Assembly: GCA_903915625.1 (NCBI GenBank)
Contig: CAIWTN010000158.1
Span: 1-32,688 of the forward strand
DNA: 32,688 nucleotides
Direction of reading: 5' to 3'
Source: an uncultured Pseudomonadota bacterium
GTDB lineage: Bacteria; Bdellovibrionota_B; Oligoflexia; Oligoflexales; CAIYRB01
The notes beneath the pieces are model-generated. The model was not told the origin of the DNA and ran no database searches. It saw only the letters and a list, made by a program, of their open reading frames with translations. The translations under genes were made by a program, and so were the position numbers. Below are positions 22,336 to 31,315 of this stretch, piece by piece. Numbering within the stretch: the stretch's first letter is position 1; every line of letters starts with the position of its first letter.

Positions 22336-23952
22336 ATGTTTCACGATTGGGCAAAAATTTCGCGCGGCACTGTCGTTATGGCGACAGTGACTGCTCTGAC
22401 TGGCTGCGGCGGTCTCGTCCGTAAAGGCCAGACAGGCAAAGGCGCTGGCAACGAGGTTACTACGGCGCCACCGCGCGCTTATTACGATCAGTTGTTCGCT
22501 ACAAAGTTAGCTTTACTCGATGATAGTGCGACTGCTGCATCAGCACCCGCCACTTCATCAGCACCAGCGACTGATGTACCAGCGACAACTGTGTCGGGTT
22601 CAACAGCACCCGATGCAGCTCAACCAGCAGCGTCAACCACAACTCCGACCACTGCCTCAGCGCCATCGCTAGGCAAGGCCGAAGTCATGTGGCTGAACTT
22701 TGGTGGTGCAACTGTCGAGCGTGGGTACTTAAAAGGTCAGTCCTTCCTGGTATGCTCTGAAAAAGCAACGATCGCGGCTTCGGCAGCCTTGACCAGTGCT
22801 AGCCAAGAGGAAATCGTTAAAAACGTCCAGGGTTTCTACACTGCCGCAGGAGCCAACCTGACAGTCACCGGCACGAAGCCGGTTAGCGGTGACTATACCA
22901 CCGTGATTGTCGGCGGCTCGCTGACTGATCTAGGGTGCAGTGATGCAGGTGAGTTTGGCGCGGCGCCGCTTGATATCGGCAACGCTAACCATAACGACAT
23001 TGCTTTTGTTTTCGCTGCTAGTGGAATTAGCGACAAACAACTAGCTGTCAACATCGCGCATGTATCTGCTCATACATACGGCTTAGGAAATGTTAGCGAT
23101 ACTACTGACATCATGGCCGAGAGTCCTTTGGACACCGCTGTCGGCTTCGCTGTCGGCAAACTTGTGGCTACCGGTGCTGAGCAAAATAGCCCAGCACTTC
23201 TCGCAGAAGCTACCGGTGTAGCAGTTTCGTCACGTGATGGTTCTGGCAGCGCTGACGCAACTAGTTCAGGCAGCAGCGGTACCGCTGCTCCTGCTACAGA
23301 TGCGTCATCAACAGTACCTGCAACGCCAGCCCCTGTGGTTCCGGCTAAGCGCGGCGAACTATTGGTCGAGGAGCTTATTTCATTCTTGCCACGCAACCCG
23401 ACTGCTAGCAGCCAAATCATTCCGCTGCTTAAGGCTTTATTGCCAGTAGCTGCGAAGCTCGACCCTGCAGCGGTAGGCGAGTTGGTTAAGGCTTCTGGTT
23501 TGGGCGGTGGTGCAGGTTCAACCACGACCTCCACGACGACGACTAGGAGTGATGGCACCACGGTTACCTCTACCACCACGATCAACGTGAACGTCAACAT
23601 TAACATCAGCAATGTCTGGAATGGTGGGAGCGGTAAATGGAGCCAAGAAGGTAACGATGCCAAGAAGGAACAGCCGAAAATTTGTTTAACGGGTGACCGT
23701 TGTGCAGACGCGACAGTCAAGCCATTGCCGCCAGTAGCAGCAGTACCGGCCGAAAATACCGTTGCTAGCACGCCAGAGAAATCTGCGTCCGAACCACCAG
23801 CGAATCCAGCAGAAACAGCGAAAGTGATCAACAGCGTTCAGCCCATCGTTAATATCATCAATATTAACTTCAACCATTATGAGGGAGCAAAGCTACGTCC
23901 GATGATGAAGATGGGATGTCTGCAGAAATACTTGGCCGCTCGCGGCAAGTAA
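22336..23952 (+). CDS. Lipoprotein with degenerate metzincin (metalloprotease-like) domain
   Basis: The 538-residue protein has a signal peptide with lipobox ALTGC (Cys24). An Ala/Thr/Pro-rich linker (about 65-112) leads to a domain (113-265) resembling myxobacterial zinc metalloprotease-like proteins: VMWLNFGGATVERG, VIVGGSLTDLG and APLDIGNANHNDIAFVF. It ends in HVSAHTYGLGN...DIM, where metzincins have HExxHxxGxxH and a Met-turn. His242, His246, Gly249 and Met260 are kept, but the catalytic Glu is Val243 and the third zinc His is Asn252, so protease activity is unlikely. A second low-complexity linker and a helical segment (338-390) lead to a Thr-rich tract and two alternating Asn/Val-Ile strands. 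ATG 22336 lies eight bases after GGAGGA (22322-22327); an ATG at 22330 is too close. Confidence 0.82.
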   Translation: MFHDWAKISRGTVVMATVTALTGCGGLVRKGQTGKGAGNEVTTAPPRAYYDQLFATKLALLDDSATAASAPATSSAPATDVPATTVSGSTAPDAAQPAASTTTPTTASAPSLGKAEVMWLNFGGATVERGYLKGQSFLVCSEKATIAASAALTSASQEEIVKNVQGFYTAAGANLTVTGTKPVSGDYTTVIVGGSLTDLGCSDAGEFGAAPLDIGNANHNDIAFVFAASGISDKQLAVNIAHVSAHTYGLGNVSDTTDIMAESPLDTAVGFAVGKLVATGAEQNSPALLAEATGVAVSSRDGSGSADATSSGSSGTAAPATDASSTVPATPAPVVPAKRGELLVEELISFLPRNPTASSQIIPLLKALLPVAAKLDPAAVGELVKASGLGGGAGSTTTSTTTTRSDGTTVTSTTTINVNVNINISNVWNGGSGKWSQEGNDAKKEQPKICLTGDRCADATVKPLPPVAAVPAENTVASTPEKSASEPPANPAETAKVINSVQPIVNIININFNHYEGAKLRPMMKMGCLQKYLAARGK

Positions 23953-23986
23953 GAAAATTAAGATCTGAAAATTATTAGAGGAAAGG

Positions 23987-24024
23987 TTATGCCCAGCCTG
24001 GTAACAGGCTGGGCATAAATTTTT
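23987..24024 (+). terminator. Strong intrinsic terminator between the lipoprotein gene and clpB
   Basis: A perfect 14-bp stem, TTATGCCCAGCCTG (23987-24000) with CAGGCTGGGCATAA (24005-24018), closed by a GTAA tetraloop and followed by TTTTT, ends the + strand lipoprotein transcript. It also lies ten bases past the clpB stop on the other strand and may stop both, though the - strand side has only a poor T-run. Confidence 0.93.
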
Positions 24025-24027
24025 ACG

Positions 24028-26637
24028 TTAGAGCGATTGATCAGCGCTTACATTTAATGCACCGTTAACTACATCCACAATTAGCCGAGATCCTTCCATG
24101 ACGCTTCCGGCTATTAGTTGGCGACCTAGTTGAGTCTCCAGTTCACGCTGAATATAGCGTTTGAGCGGCCGGGCTCCGTAGACCGGATCATAGGCAGATC
24201 GTGCGATGAACGCTTTGGCTTCAGGCTTAAGTTCAAGCTTGATCTGCCGCTCTGCTAGTCGCTGTTTCAGTCCATCAACGAGTAGCTCGACTATATTTTC
24301 AACTTCACTTTGAGTCAGTGGTTTGAACAAGATGACATCGTCTACTCGATTAAGAAACTCGGGGCGGAAATGCCCTTTCAATTCCTGATCAACCTGTTTT
24401 GTTGCGCGCTCAGAAATCACTCCATTCTTATCTATACCGTCCAGCAAGTATTGAGCGCCTAAGTTGCTCGTCATGATGATGATCGTATTCTTGAAATTGA
24501 TCACCCGACCTTGATTGTCGGTGGCTCTACCATCATCCAGGATCTGCAATAAAACATTAAAGACGTCTGCGTGAGCTTTCTCGATTTCATCAAAAAGGAG
24601 AACCGAATAGGGTTTGCGCCTGACCGCTTCCGTTAGCTGGCCCCCTTCCTCGTAGCCAACGTACCCCGGAGGAGCTCCGATTAAACGCGAGACGGAGTGC
24701 TTTTCCATGTATTCCGACATGTCGAGCCGTATGACCGCGTCCTTGCTGTCAAAGAGTGATTCTGCAAGGGCTTTCGCTAGTTCTGTCTTCCCGACCCCGG
24801 TGGGGCCGAGGAATATAAAGGAACCAATCGGACGGTTGGGATCTTTGATACCGGAGCGAGCACGTATGACCGCATCTGCTACGTGCTTCACGGCGACTTC
24901 CTGGCCGATCACTCTCTTATGTAGAATAGAGTCGAGATTTAGCAATTTGTCGCGCTCGCCCTCGACCAGTTTAGTGATAGGGATGCCCGTCCATTGGCTC
25001 ACAATGGCAGCAATCTCATCGGCTGTAACGTCCTCACTCAGGAGTGAATCTCCACCACTTTTGGCGGCAAGTTTCTTCTCTTCCCTATCTAGCTCTGCGG
25101 TAAGTTGAGGTAACTTACCGTGCCGTAGTTCGGCGGCGCGGTCGAGGTTGTAGTCACGTTCGGCAGCACTTATTTGCTGCTTGGTTTCTTCTACTTTCTC
25201 GCGTAGCTCAGAAACTTTATGCAGTTCTTGCTTCTCTGTCTGGTAGCGAGCACGCATGATGTCGGCACTGCTTTTCGCCTCTTGTAGCTCTTTCTGCAGT
25301 TCGCTAAGGCGAGTTTTGCTAGCAGCATCTTTTTCTTTTTTGAGGGCGGCCTCTTCGATTTCTAATCGCATCACCCGTCTTTGGGCCGTATCTAGCTCTG
25401 CTGGTAGCGAATCGATTTCGGTGCGTAACTTAGCGCAGGCCTCGTCAACTAAGTCGATAGCTTTGTCCGGCAAGAAACGGTCGGTGATATAACGATGCGA
25501 AAGCATCGCTGCTGCAACTAGTGAGCCATCGGCAATCTTAACGCCGTGGTGCACTTCGAAGCGTTCCTTGAGCCCACGTAGGATTGAGATCGTGTCTTCA
25601 ACCGTGGGTTGGTCCACCGTGACCGGCTGGAAGCGGCGTTCTAGGGCCGCATCTTTTTCAATATATTTTCGGTACTCATCGAGAGTAGTCGCTCCGATAC
25701 AGTGCAATTCACCGCGTGCTAGCATAGGCTTCAGCATATTGCCGGCGTCCATGGCACCTTCGGCTTTGCCTGCGCCAACGATGGTGTGTAGCTCGTCGAT
25801 AAATAAAATCGTCCGGCCTTCAGCCTGTTTTACTTCGTTGAGGACGGCTTTCAGGCGTTCTTCGAACTCGCCACGGTACTTGGCCCCAGCGACGAGCGAG
25901 CCCATGTCCAGGGCGAATACCGTCTTGTTTTTTAAACCTTCAGGTACGTCGCCACGAACTATGCGATGGGCAAGGCCTTCGACGATTGCCGTCTTACCGA
26001 CTCCTGGTTCACCGATAAGCACGGGGTTGTTTTTGGTCTTGCGACTGAGAATACGGATGACGCGACGGATCTCTTCATCGCGTCCGATCACAGGATCAAG
26101 TTTACCGTCACGCGCCGCTTGAACTAAGTCTCGGCCATATCTTGTCAGGGCTTCATAAGTGTCCTCTGGGTTGGCACTCTCAACTCTCTGATTGCCCCTT
26201 ACCGAGGTCAATGCCTGCAAAAATCCTTGGCGATTGAGGCCAAAGCTGGTGAGTAGCTGTCCGACTTTGCCCTTGTCGGCTAGCATTTCGATGAAGACGT
26301 GTTCAACCGAGACATAGGCATCTTTTAGACGCTTTGCCTCCTTCTCCGCGCTCACTAGGAGTTGTGACAATTGTTGCGTGATGGTGATTCGGTCTGGGCT
26401 AAAGCCTGGTCCCGAGACACTTGGCTTCTTCGCTAAAAGCGCCTGTGCATCGGTGAGCACAGCTTTATTCTCAATATCCATTTTATCGAGCAGGCGAGGA
26501 ATAAGTCCTTGCTCCTGGGCAAGTAAGGCGCAGAGCAAATGCTCGATGCCCACCTCGGTGTGGCCATGCTCTACCGCTAAATTTTGTGCGGCTAGCAAAG
26601 CTTCTTGGGTCTTTTGCGTGAGTCGTTGCATATCCAT
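24028..26637 (-). CDS. clpB: ClpB, ATP-dependent disaggregase
   Basis: ClpB is a hexameric AAA+ machine that, with DnaK, pulls proteins out of aggregates after heat or other stress. The 869-residue protein is full length. It has the N domain (1 to about 145, [17 protein letters not shown]), NBD1 with Walker A GEPGVGKT (209-216) and Walker [10 protein letters not shown], and the coiled-coil middle domain (about 405-525, rich in Glu, Lys and Arg). NBD2 follows with [10 protein letters not shown] and [10 protein letters not shown], then the C-terminal domain with [15 protein letters not shown]. The pore loop GAKYRGEFE is present. ATG 26637 has CCGGAG nine bases upstream. A heat-shock-like promoter precedes it. 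Confidence 0.97.
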   Translation of the reverse strand: MDMQRLTQKTQEALLAAQNLAVEHGHTEVGIEHLLCALLAQEQGLIPRLLDKMDIENKAVLTDAQALLAKKPSVSGPGFSPDRITITQQLSQLLVSAEKEAKRLKDAYVSVEHVFIEMLADKGKVGQLLTSFGLNRQGFLQALTSVRGNQRVESANPEDTYEALTRYGRDLVQAARDGKLDPVIGRDEEIRRVIRILSRKTKNNPVLIGEPGVGKTAIVEGLAHRIVRGDVPEGLKNKTVFALDMGSLVAGAKYRGEFEERLKAVLNEVKQAEGRTILFIDELHTIVGAGKAEGAMDAGNMLKPMLARGELHCIGATTLDEYRKYIEKDAALERRFQPVTVDQPTVEDTISILRGLKERFEVHHGVKIADGSLVAAAMLSHRYITDRFLPDKAIDLVDEACAKLRTEIDSLPAELDTAQRRVMRLEIEEAALKKEKDAASKTRLSELQKELQEAKSSADIMRARYQTEKQELHKVSELREKVEETKQQISAAERDYNLDRAAELRHGKLPQLTAELDREEKKLAAKSGGDSLLSEDVTADEIAAIVSQWTGIPITKLVEGERDKLLNLDSILHKRVIGQEVAVKHVADAVIRARSGIKDPNRPIGSFIFLGPTGVGKTELAKALAESLFDSKDAVIRLDMSEYMEKHSVSRLIGAPPGYVGYEEGGQLTEAVRRKPYSVLLFDEIEKAHADVFNVLLQILDDGRATDNQGRVINFKNTIIIMTSNLGAQYLLDGIDKNGVISERATKQVDQELKGHFRPEFLNRVDDVILFKPLTQSEVENIVELLVDGLKQRLAERQIKLELKPEAKAFIARSAYDPVYGARPLKRYIQRELETQLGRQLIAGSVMEGSRLIVDVVNGALNVSADQSL

Positions 26638-26698
26638 AGAGTTTTACTCCGGTAATAGAAAGTCAGGGCAAATCAGAGGCGATTGCCTTCTATTGCAA

Positions 26699-26725
26699 AA
26701 GTGTGGCCAAATGAGAGCATGTCAA
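26699..26725 (-). promoter_or_regulatory. Heat-shock (sigma32-like) promoter candidate for clpB
   Basis: On the - strand, TTGACA (26720-26725) is followed after 13 bases by CCACACTT (26699-26706), close to the sigma32 pattern TTGAAA-N13-CCCCATNT (six of eight in the -10 part). At sigma70 spacing there is no good -10. The placement about 60 bases before clpB fits the known stress control of this gene. Confidence 0.45.
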
Positions 26726-26744
26726 GGCGGGCTCATCTGCAGTC

Positions 26745-27851
26745 TTAGCTAAGGCTGCGCGCAATCTCCTGGTATATCTCGAGGTTGCCGCCAACCATGC
26801 TGCCTATGGAAAATTCTTCGGCAATGTGAGAACGACCCGCCGCATTAAGCATCTGTCTTAAGGCTGGGTCGCGGATGAGGCGTGTTAAATTTAATGCTAA
26901 TCCATCGGCGTCGCCGTCAGCGCTGAGCAGTCCGGTTCGATCAGCCTGGATCACTTCCGGAATGCCGCCCACAGCAGTGGCTGCGACGGCCAAACCTGCA
27001 GCTAAGCCGTCGAGTAGTATCGTGCCTAGACCTTCGAAGTGAGAGGATACGGCGAGGATATCTAGGGCGCTGAGGAATGTCGGCACTTCCTTGATGAAGC
27101 CAAGAAAGGTGACATGGTGCTCAAGACCGAGTGCCTGGCGTTGTTGTTCTAGGCTCAATTGCAGGGGGCCATCACCCGCAATAAAGATGTGAAAGTTTTC
27201 GCCTTGGCGTTTCAAAATGGCGGCGGCGTTGATGAGGACTTCATAACCCTTTTGGTGGGTCAGCGCAGAGGCGTTCCCAATAAAGGCAGCCGCAGGGTCG
27301 ATGCCAAAGTTTCGCGCCAGTTCGGCGCGCGCGTCGGCCCGTCTTGAGTCGTCGTAGCCATTTGTTTTAATTGCACTTCGAACTACGCTAATGCGCGCCG
27401 ACGGGACGCCGTAGGTGGTCAACACGCCAGCGATCGCATGCGATATAGCAACGTATCGGTCCACTTTGGGTGATAGATACTTGCGCTGATTCAGCCAGCC
27501 CCCGTGGGGTGCATAGTCTACCCGGCGATGGACGACCAGACGCGGTCGCGCGTAAAAACGGCGGATCAAAAGCCCGAGCATGTGGGCGTTGGCAGTGTGA
27601 GCATCAATGATATCGATCTTATGTAAGCGGCAGTAATCCGCCAGGCGCCAGGCAGCTATTGGGTCAAAGCCTCCTCGCATCGGGACTAACACTTGCTGGG
27701 CCAGGCCCTTAAGGCGGTCTGCCGCTAGGCTGCCAGGACGCAGGGCGACGAAGTTCTCGATGTCGCTCGTGGCCAGGCCCTCTAGCAGCAGGCGGAGCTG
27801 ATTTTCACCGCCACGCCAGGTCATCTCAGTATCTATATGTAAGATCCGCAT
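26745..27851 (-). CDS. GT4-family glycosyltransferase
   Basis: The 368-residue protein is a GT-B fold, family 4 retaining glycosyltransferase, likely acting on a lipid-linked or surface glycan at the inner face of the inner membrane. The N-terminal half opens with MRILHIDTEMTWRGGENQLR. The C-terminal half has IGNASALTHQKGYEVLINA, FIAGDGPL, VTFLGFIKEVP and the donor-binding segment SSHFEGLGTILLDGLAAGLA...GGIPEVI. In that last motif (EX7E) the second Glu is Asp. ATG 27851 has GGGAG five bases upstream; an in-frame ATG at 27881 would add ten residues with a poorer site. The sugar and acceptor cannot be read from the sequence. It is divergent from hemL and upstream of clpB, which has its own promoter. 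Confidence 0.87.
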   Translation of the reverse strand: MRILHIDTEMTWRGGENQLRLLLEGLATSDIENFVALRPGSLAADRLKGLAQQVLVPMRGGFDPIAAWRLADYCRLHKIDIIDAHTANAHMLGLLIRRFYARPRLVVHRRVDYAPHGGWLNQRKYLSPKVDRYVAISHAIAGVLTTYGVPSARISVVRSAIKTNGYDDSRRADARAELARNFGIDPAAAFIGNASALTHQKGYEVLINAAAILKRQGENFHIFIAGDGPLQLSLEQQRQALGLEHHVTFLGFIKEVPTFLSALDILAVSSHFEGLGTILLDGLAAGLAVAATAVGGIPEVIQADRTGLLSADGDADGLALNLTRLIRDPALRQMLNAAGRSHIAEEFSIGSMVGGNLEIYQEIARSLS

Positions 27852-27974
27852 TCCGGCTCCCTTAGTTGAAGCCACCGTCATTAGGGACTCTTTTGTAGGT
27901 GCAGCTACCGCAAAAACATTCTATCGTCGCATGTCCAGGCAGTTGCTGGCAAAGAGACTTCATAAGGACAGCCC

Positions 27975-29258
27975 ATGAACAGCGAAAAATCGCGCTTAGC
28001 TATGCGTGCAGCGCGGGCGGTGATTCCAGGCGGCGTCAATTCGCCCGTACGAGCATTCGGGTCAGTAGGGGGCGATGCTCTCTTCATCGATCGGGCTAAA
28101 GGCGCCTACATCTACGACATTGATGGCAATAAATACGTCGATTATGTGGGTAGTTGGGGCCCGGCGATTGCTGGTCATGCGCACCCAGAGGTGCTCGAGG
28201 CTCTAGGCCAGGTTATGCAGCGTGGGCTTACTTTTGGGGCTCCGACCGAGGGCGAGACGAGATTAGCGACGGAAATTCGCGACCTGTATCCGTCGATGGA
28301 GCGGGTCCGCTTGGTCTCCAGTGGCACCGAGGCCTGTATGGCTGCATTACGGGTCGCCCGAGCATTTACCAAGCGCGATAAGATTTTGAAATTCACGGGC
28401 TGTTACCATGGCCACGCCGACATGCTGCTAGTGAAGGCTGGGTCTGGTGCCCTGACTCTAGGCCTACCTGATAGCCCCGGTGTTACCTCCGCGGCGACAC
28501 AAAATACCCTAGTGGCACCTTACAACGACCTCGATGCGGTCAAGGCCGTATTTGCTGCTAATCCAAATGAAATTGCGGTCATTATCCTTGAGCCTATCGT
28601 CGGTAACGCTGGCTTTATCAAACCGTTACCTGGCTTCCTCGAAGGACTCCGTGAACTGTGCAGTAGCGCCGGAACCCTCTTGTTATTTGACGAAGTCATG
28701 ACGGGATGCCGGGTGGCGTTAGGCGGCATGCAGGCGCTGACGGGTATCAAGCCTGATTTGACTACACTCGGCAAAGTTATTGGTGGTGGTTTACCTTTGG
28801 CAGCCTATGGTGGTCGGCAGGACATCATGAGCATGATTGCGCCAGAGGGACCAGTTTACCAGGCTGGGACTTTGTCCGGTAATCCGCTAGCGGTCACTAC
28901 GGGTCTTAAGACCCTTGAAATTATTAGTAGACCCGGGGCTTTCGCGGCTTTGGCCGCACAGACAGCCAAGCTAGTCTCTGGTCTGAAAGCAGTGATGGCA
29001 AGTCGCGACATTCCGTTCACGGCGGACAGCGAAGGCGGCATGTTTGGCTTCTTTTTCCATCCCGGACCAGTGGCCTCGTTAGAGCAGGCTAAAGGTGCCG
29101 ACACCGCTCGATTTAAGAAGTTCTTTCACGCGATGTTGCAACGTGGCATTTATCTGGCTCCCTCCGCTTTTGAGGCGGGATTTGTCTCGATGGCGCACAG
29201 CGATACTGATATTAGTCGCACCTTGGAATGCGCCGAAGAAGCGGTGAAGGAGTCGTAG
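27975..29258 (+). CDS. hemL: HemL, glutamate-1-semialdehyde 2,1-aminomutase
   Basis: HemL turns glutamate-1-semialdehyde into 5-aminolevulinate, the second step of the C5 route to haem and other tetrapyrroles, in the cytoplasm. The 427-residue PLP enzyme has the usual N-terminus ([16 protein letters not shown]), [36 protein letters not shown] and [10 protein letters not shown]. The cofactor Asp239 lies in LLFDEVMTG, and the PLP Lys267 in [19 protein letters not shown] small change is GCRV where GFRV is usual. ATG 27975 has AAGGA six bases upstream. The mqnA stop-to-start gap of only four bases suggests that the two are cotranscribed. Confidence 0.96.
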   Translation: MNSEKSRLAMRAARAVIPGGVNSPVRAFGSVGGDALFIDRAKGAYIYDIDGNKYVDYVGSWGPAIAGHAHPEVLEALGQVMQRGLTFGAPTEGETRLATEIRDLYPSMERVRLVSSGTEACMAALRVARAFTKRDKILKFTGCYHGHADMLLVKAGSGALTLGLPDSPGVTSAATQNTLVAPYNDLDAVKAVFAANPNEIAVIILEPIVGNAGFIKPLPGFLEGLRELCSSAGTLLLFDEVMTGCRVALGGMQALTGIKPDLTTLGKVIGGGLPLAAYGGRQDIMSMIAPEGPVYQAGTLSGNPLAVTTGLKTLEIISRPGAFAALAAQTAKLVSGLKAVMASRDIPFTADSEGGMFGFFFHPGPVASLEQAKGADTARFKKFFHAMLQRGIYLAPSAFEAGFVSMAHSDTDISRTLECAEEAVKES

Positions 29259-29262
29259 CAGC

Positions 29263-30288
29263 ATGGTCCAGTCTTTCAAAATCACGCCGAGTCTGCCTCT
29301 GCGACTTGGCTGGATTCCCTACTGGAACCTTTTGCCTTTGCGGCATGAGCTGGAGCGGGCTTCTGGTCACGAGATTGAGTTCCATCGCGGGCATCCAGCA
29401 CAAGTGAACCGCTGGCTTGCCGAGGGCAAAGTACAGCTCGCGCCTAGCTCGAGCGTATGTTTGGTAAAGAACAGCCAGATGGAGATTGCGTTCCCTCTCG
29501 GCATTGCGTCCACCGGTGCCGTGCACAGTGTTTATCTAGGCTTCAGTCATGAAGAAAGTGGACTCATCGAAGTCATCAAGCAGCGGCAGTTGTTACTGCG
29601 CGAGATCATTCGCACAGGGATGAGTCGCTTTGAGACCGATGCTCGTAAAGCAGCCAGTTTTATCTACAAAGCTGCAGATCAGCTGCCACCTCTAGATCCT
29701 GAACTGGCCGCACCTTTAGCAGTGACGCCGGCGTCTGCGACTAGTACTCAATTGGCGCGGATCCTATATCGTTTGTGGTTTGGCGAAGCTGCCTATGAAC
29801 AACGGGCGTCCGGTACGAATCCACTAGGCGCGGCCTTGTCGCCGCGGCGGCCGATGGAATTACTGATTGGTGATGAGGCTCTAGTTAAGCGGCCGAATTA
29901 TCGGGCAATCATCGACCTTGGTGATGCTTGGCGTGAGCTGACGGACTTACCTTTTGTTTTTGCCGTCTGGCAGACATCACGCAAGACCATGAGTCCTTAC
30001 TGGCGGCAGAAGATTATCGAAGCTGCTGAACTGGCTCAGGCGCGTATGCGGGTCGAGCCCAGCCACTACTATCCAGATCCAATGGTGACTGATGTCCATG
30101 ACCGACCTATAGACCTGGCTGGATATTGGCGCTGTATTCAGTATCGCCTTGGGCCCGCTCACTTTCGTGGCCTAGCTTTGTTCCTAGCGATGACGCGTTG
30201 CCTGCAGCCCGAAGCCGTTGACGATCAAGCGATCGTTAATATCATGCGCTGGGAATCTTTGGGTCAGGCCTCCTCTGGATCGCGCTGA
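29263..30288 (+). CDS. mqnA: MqnA-like chorismate dehydratase (futalosine menaquinone pathway)
   Basis: MqnA turns chorismate into 3-enolpyruvyl-benzoate, the first step of the futalosine route to menaquinone. The protein has the periplasmic-binding-protein-like fold of the family: LRLGWIPYWNLLPLRHELE, VQLAPSSSVCLVKN, STGAVHSVYLGFS, LLIGDEALVK and ELTDLPFVFAVWQTSR. At 341 residues it is about 50 longer than usual. The extra part lies in the middle, roughly residues 100-185, rich in Ala, Pro and Gln. MqnA and MqnD share this fold, but the N-terminal and GDEAL patterns fit MqnA better. The start ATG lies ten bases after AAGGAG. No other mqn genes are in the window. Confidence 0.82.
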   Translation: MVQSFKITPSLPLRLGWIPYWNLLPLRHELERASGHEIEFHRGHPAQVNRWLAEGKVQLAPSSSVCLVKNSQMEIAFPLGIASTGAVHSVYLGFSHEESGLIEVIKQRQLLLREIIRTGMSRFETDARKAASFIYKAADQLPPLDPELAAPLAVTPASATSTQLARILYRLWFGEAAYEQRASGTNPLGAALSPRRPMELLIGDEALVKRPNYRAIIDLGDAWRELTDLPFVFAVWQTSRKTMSPYWRQKIIEAAELAQARMRVEPSHYYPDPMVTDVHDRPIDLAGYWRCIQYRLGPAHFRGLALFLAMTRCLQPEAVDDQAIVNIMRWESLGQASSGSR

Positions 30289-30289
30289 A

Positions 30290-30315
30290 TGTCCGGCGCT
30301 GTCCGATGCTGTCCG
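30290..30315 (+). repeat. Three TGTCCG repeats at exact 10-base period
   Basis: TGTCCG occurs at 30290-30295, 30300-30305 and 30310-30315, just after the mqnA stop. The period of one helical turn could suit a protein-binding site, but the array is short and may be chance. Confidence 0.35.
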
Positions 30316-30382
30316 TGGCTTTTAGTCAGCCATTAAGTCTAGGTTGATCCCGCTGTTCCAGTGCTGTTGCGGGAGTCTAAAG

Positions 30383-31177
30383 ATGGTGGCTGTGATTTTA
30401 TTCTGTTCGGCTTGGCTGTTGATGTGGCCCCGCCGTGGTGCCTTTGGTGCGACCGAACTCACTGATCTTGCGGACTCGGTGAGTCGGATCCAGCAGCATT
30501 TGCGTATGGGGCATCATCACTGGTGCCCCGACTCTGCGCCTGTGTCACAGGCAGCACTGCGTGAGTGCCTTGACTATGCTTGGCGGGATGGCTTGCCTAT
30601 AGTTCCTAGTTTGGCTGCATTAACTGAGGCCGTGAGTTCCGCATTAGAACTTAGTCTTGGGTGCAGGGCATTATGTGTACTGCTCTGGGGCCGAGTTGGG
30701 ATAGCTATTGCGACTGCTGCTCTAGCTTGCTGGTTCTTGGTACCACTAACGGATATTTTTGTATTTAAGACTGAGCAGGTTACTGCGGCATTCTTTGCTG
30801 CTGCCGTCTACCTGACAGCGCAGTTGATACTGCAAAAGATAATGCCAAGGCCGTGGCTATTATGTGGTGGGCACTTGAGCGCGCAGATGCCGCTTTGGTT
30901 AAAGGCTCATATTGCTAGCCAAGCGAGCACTGGACTTAGCGTGGACTCAGATCTTCGTGCTCTAACTGAGCGAGAATTTAAGTTTGGCATCAGTTTACTA
31001 CAAGAGAAGCGGACTTTAATCGCCTCCTGGAGTCAGGGACAGCTTGCTGCTAGTAGACTCAAGCTGCAACGAATTCAGGATTTTTTACCTATCATTGAGT
31101 TATTCGGTGTTGGGCTGCCTTTAACCATCCTGATCTCACTGCCAACCAAGACGTTTTTAGCGACTGTTCTGGTCTGA
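30383..31177 (+). CDS. Unrecognised membrane protein
   Basis: I cannot assign a family. The 264-residue protein starts with a hydrophobic segment (MVAVILFCSAWLLMW) followed by RR and a possible signal-peptide end near GAFGA. It has two adjacent membrane helices in the middle (about 105-160, WGRVGIAIATAALACWFLVP and AAFFAAAVYLTAQLILQK), and ends with a hydrophobic segment (FLPIIELFGVGLPLTILISL). Between these lies a charged helical stretch. The layout recalls, weakly, T2SF/TadC-type pilus platform proteins, but I see no decisive motif. ATG 30383 has GGGAG seven bases upstream. A TTG at 30344 would add 13 residues without a proper ribosome site. It lies 94 bases after mqnA and may share its transcript. 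Confidence 0.6.
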   Translation: MVAVILFCSAWLLMWPRRGAFGATELTDLADSVSRIQQHLRMGHHHWCPDSAPVSQAALRECLDYAWRDGLPIVPSLAALTEAVSSALELSLGCRALCVLLWGRVGIAIATAALACWFLVPLTDIFVFKTEQVTAAFFAAAVYLTAQLILQKIMPRPWLLCGGHLSAQMPLWLKAHIASQASTGLSVDSDLRALTEREFKFGISLLQEKRTLIASWSQGQLAASRLKLQRIQDFLPIIELFGVGLPLTILISLPTKTFLATVLV

Positions 31178-31236
31178 GTTTGCGTTCTGATGTTGGGGCG
31201 GCGCTACAATGTAAAGTTATTGTTTGTTACAACGCA

Positions 31237-31265
31237 TTGAATCACTCCTAAACTAGTTCTATATC
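31237..31265 (+). promoter_or_regulatory. Promoter candidate for the catalase-like gene
   Basis: TTGAAT (31237-31242) and TATATC (31260-31265) are 17 bases apart, giving a leader of about 45 bases that ends in AAGGAG before the ATG at 31316. A short inverted repeat, TGTAA (31210-31214) and TTACA (31227-31231), lies just upstream and could be an operator. Confidence 0.38.
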
Positions 31266-31315
31266 CCCTCTGTTACCAATTTTTAGAGATCTCTCGTCAT
31301 AAAAGGAGTCTTCTT

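Noticed and set aside
23070-23831. 253-codon - strand frame opposite the pseudo-metzincin lipoprotein
   Set aside because: It mirrors the low-complexity Ala/Thr coding region and has no plausible start signal or domain.
24707-26752. Long + strand open frames opposite clpB
   Set aside because: They are antisense shadows of a well-conserved clpB, with Ser/Arg-rich translations, no domain and no ribosome sites.
30344-30382. TTG start at 30344 for the unassigned membrane protein
   Set aside because: It has no usable ribosome site, while ATG 30383 has GGGAG seven bases upstream.
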